Positions 63,733 to 64,000 of a stretch of DNA of 64,000 bases are shown here, piece after piece. The notes under the pieces were generated by a model that saw only the letters and a list, made by a program, of their open reading frames with translations, did no database searches and was not told the DNA's origin. Positions within the stretch are counted from its first letter, which is position 1. Every line of letters starts with the position of its first letter. This stretch comes from RAM1 sp041905405 (GTDB lineage Bacteria > Pseudomonadota > Gammaproteobacteria > Burkholderiales > Burkholderiaceae_C). Position numbers and translations under genes: made by a program. The DNA lies in assembly GCA_041905405.1 (NCBI GenBank), contig JAYRLC010000017.1:12191-76190 (forward strand), read 5' to 3'.

Positions 63733-64000
63733 CAGAAAAGTCTCCAGCCACCATTGTGCAGCGCCGTAACCGTGTGGTAACTAAAGCAGGGGCATCCGAT
63801 GCCGGTCTCGAATACGGGCGCAGGCTTCCCGCCTTCGCGCACTGCTGTCCGGAATGAATCTCGTGGTTCCGCCGTTGACGCTCGAAGACCGCGCGGCAAA
63901 GCCACGTGGGCGGTGTGCGGGGCTGGGGGCTTCACTGTGACGGTCGCCTGCGGCGACTCCCCTGCGCTGCTCAGGGATCGGTCGCACCGCAGAACTCGCT
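63733..64000. other. Terminal intergenic stretch without a clear gene
   Basis: I find no supported coding region in these 268 bases. The last 70 bases include GTCGC-CTGCG-GCGAC, an inverted repeat at about 63943-63957. The text resembles GC-rich intergenic repeats I recall from Comamonadaceae, but this cannot be shown from one copy. Minus-strand readings of 67-68 codons here have no ribosome binding site or recognisable domain. Confidence 0.4.

Noticed and set aside
63733..63987. Minus-strand frames of 67-68 codons at the window end
   Set aside because: No ribosome binding site or domain; the text looks like intergenic repeat DNA.

Overview
The window looks like a 64 kb stretch of chromosome from a high-GC betaproteobacterium, most probably a member of the Comamonadaceae (Acidovorax / Hydrogenophaga / Variovorax type). 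The basis is the ribF-ileS-lspA order, the single LolC/E-type permease, the gene content, the near-absence of AT-rich DNA and the GC-rich intergenic hairpins. Coding density is very high. Many neighbouring genes share 1-4 bases at their stop/start junctions, a sign of translational coupling. I see no rRNA, tRNA, CRISPR array, prophage or insertion sequence.

Layout. (1) 1-5.6 kb: the end of ribF, then ileS, lspA and a Na+/phosphate cotransporter. (2) 5.6-15.5 kb: a lone receiver protein, a Nudix hydrolase coupled to a quinone oxidoreductase, two EamA permeases, an atypical short-chain dehydrogenase, a secreted M48 peptidase pair, a DUF3422 membrane protein and a TctBA transporter without its binding protein. 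(3) 15.7-20.7 kb: an orphan GspE/PilB-type ATPase and a tightly packed run (tatD, hypoxanthine-DNA glycosylase, spermidine-synthase-like protein, SelA-like PLP enzyme). (4) 20.9-24.9 kb: an HtrA-like protease followed by MoxR ATPase, DUF58 and VWA genes. (5) 24.9-34.6 kb: katG, lolDC, recJ, a RelE/ParE-type toxin with its antitoxin, and a dCMP-deaminase-like gene coupled to a degenerate intradiol-dioxygenase-fold protein.

(6) 34.6-51.1 kb is a purine uptake and catabolism island: guanine deaminase, a BMP-family binding protein, an adenine/adenosine deaminase coupled to a Rieske oxygenase, a complete BMP-type nucleoside ABC transporter, a LysR regulator and xanthine dehydrogenase XdhAB. The transporter would import nucleosides or bases, the deaminases would convert adenine and guanine to hypoxanthine and xanthine, and XdhAB would oxidise these to urate. 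The Rieske oxygenase is an unassigned step and the best candidate here for new chemistry.

(7) 51-64 kb: an esterase, a pseudouridine synthase, TrhO, a metallophosphoesterase, a YegS-like lipid kinase, a TPP riboswitch controlling one exported thiamine-binding-family protein, a dienelactone hydrolase, a class C beta-lactamase, an SRPBCC protein, small unknown proteins, an alpha/beta hydrolase, a 4HBT thioesterase and a type-2 glycerate kinase. The most interesting regulatory DNA is the TPP riboswitch with a start-codon hairpin (56.37-56.55 kb) and a possible attenuator upstream of the first BMP gene (37.05-37.14 kb).
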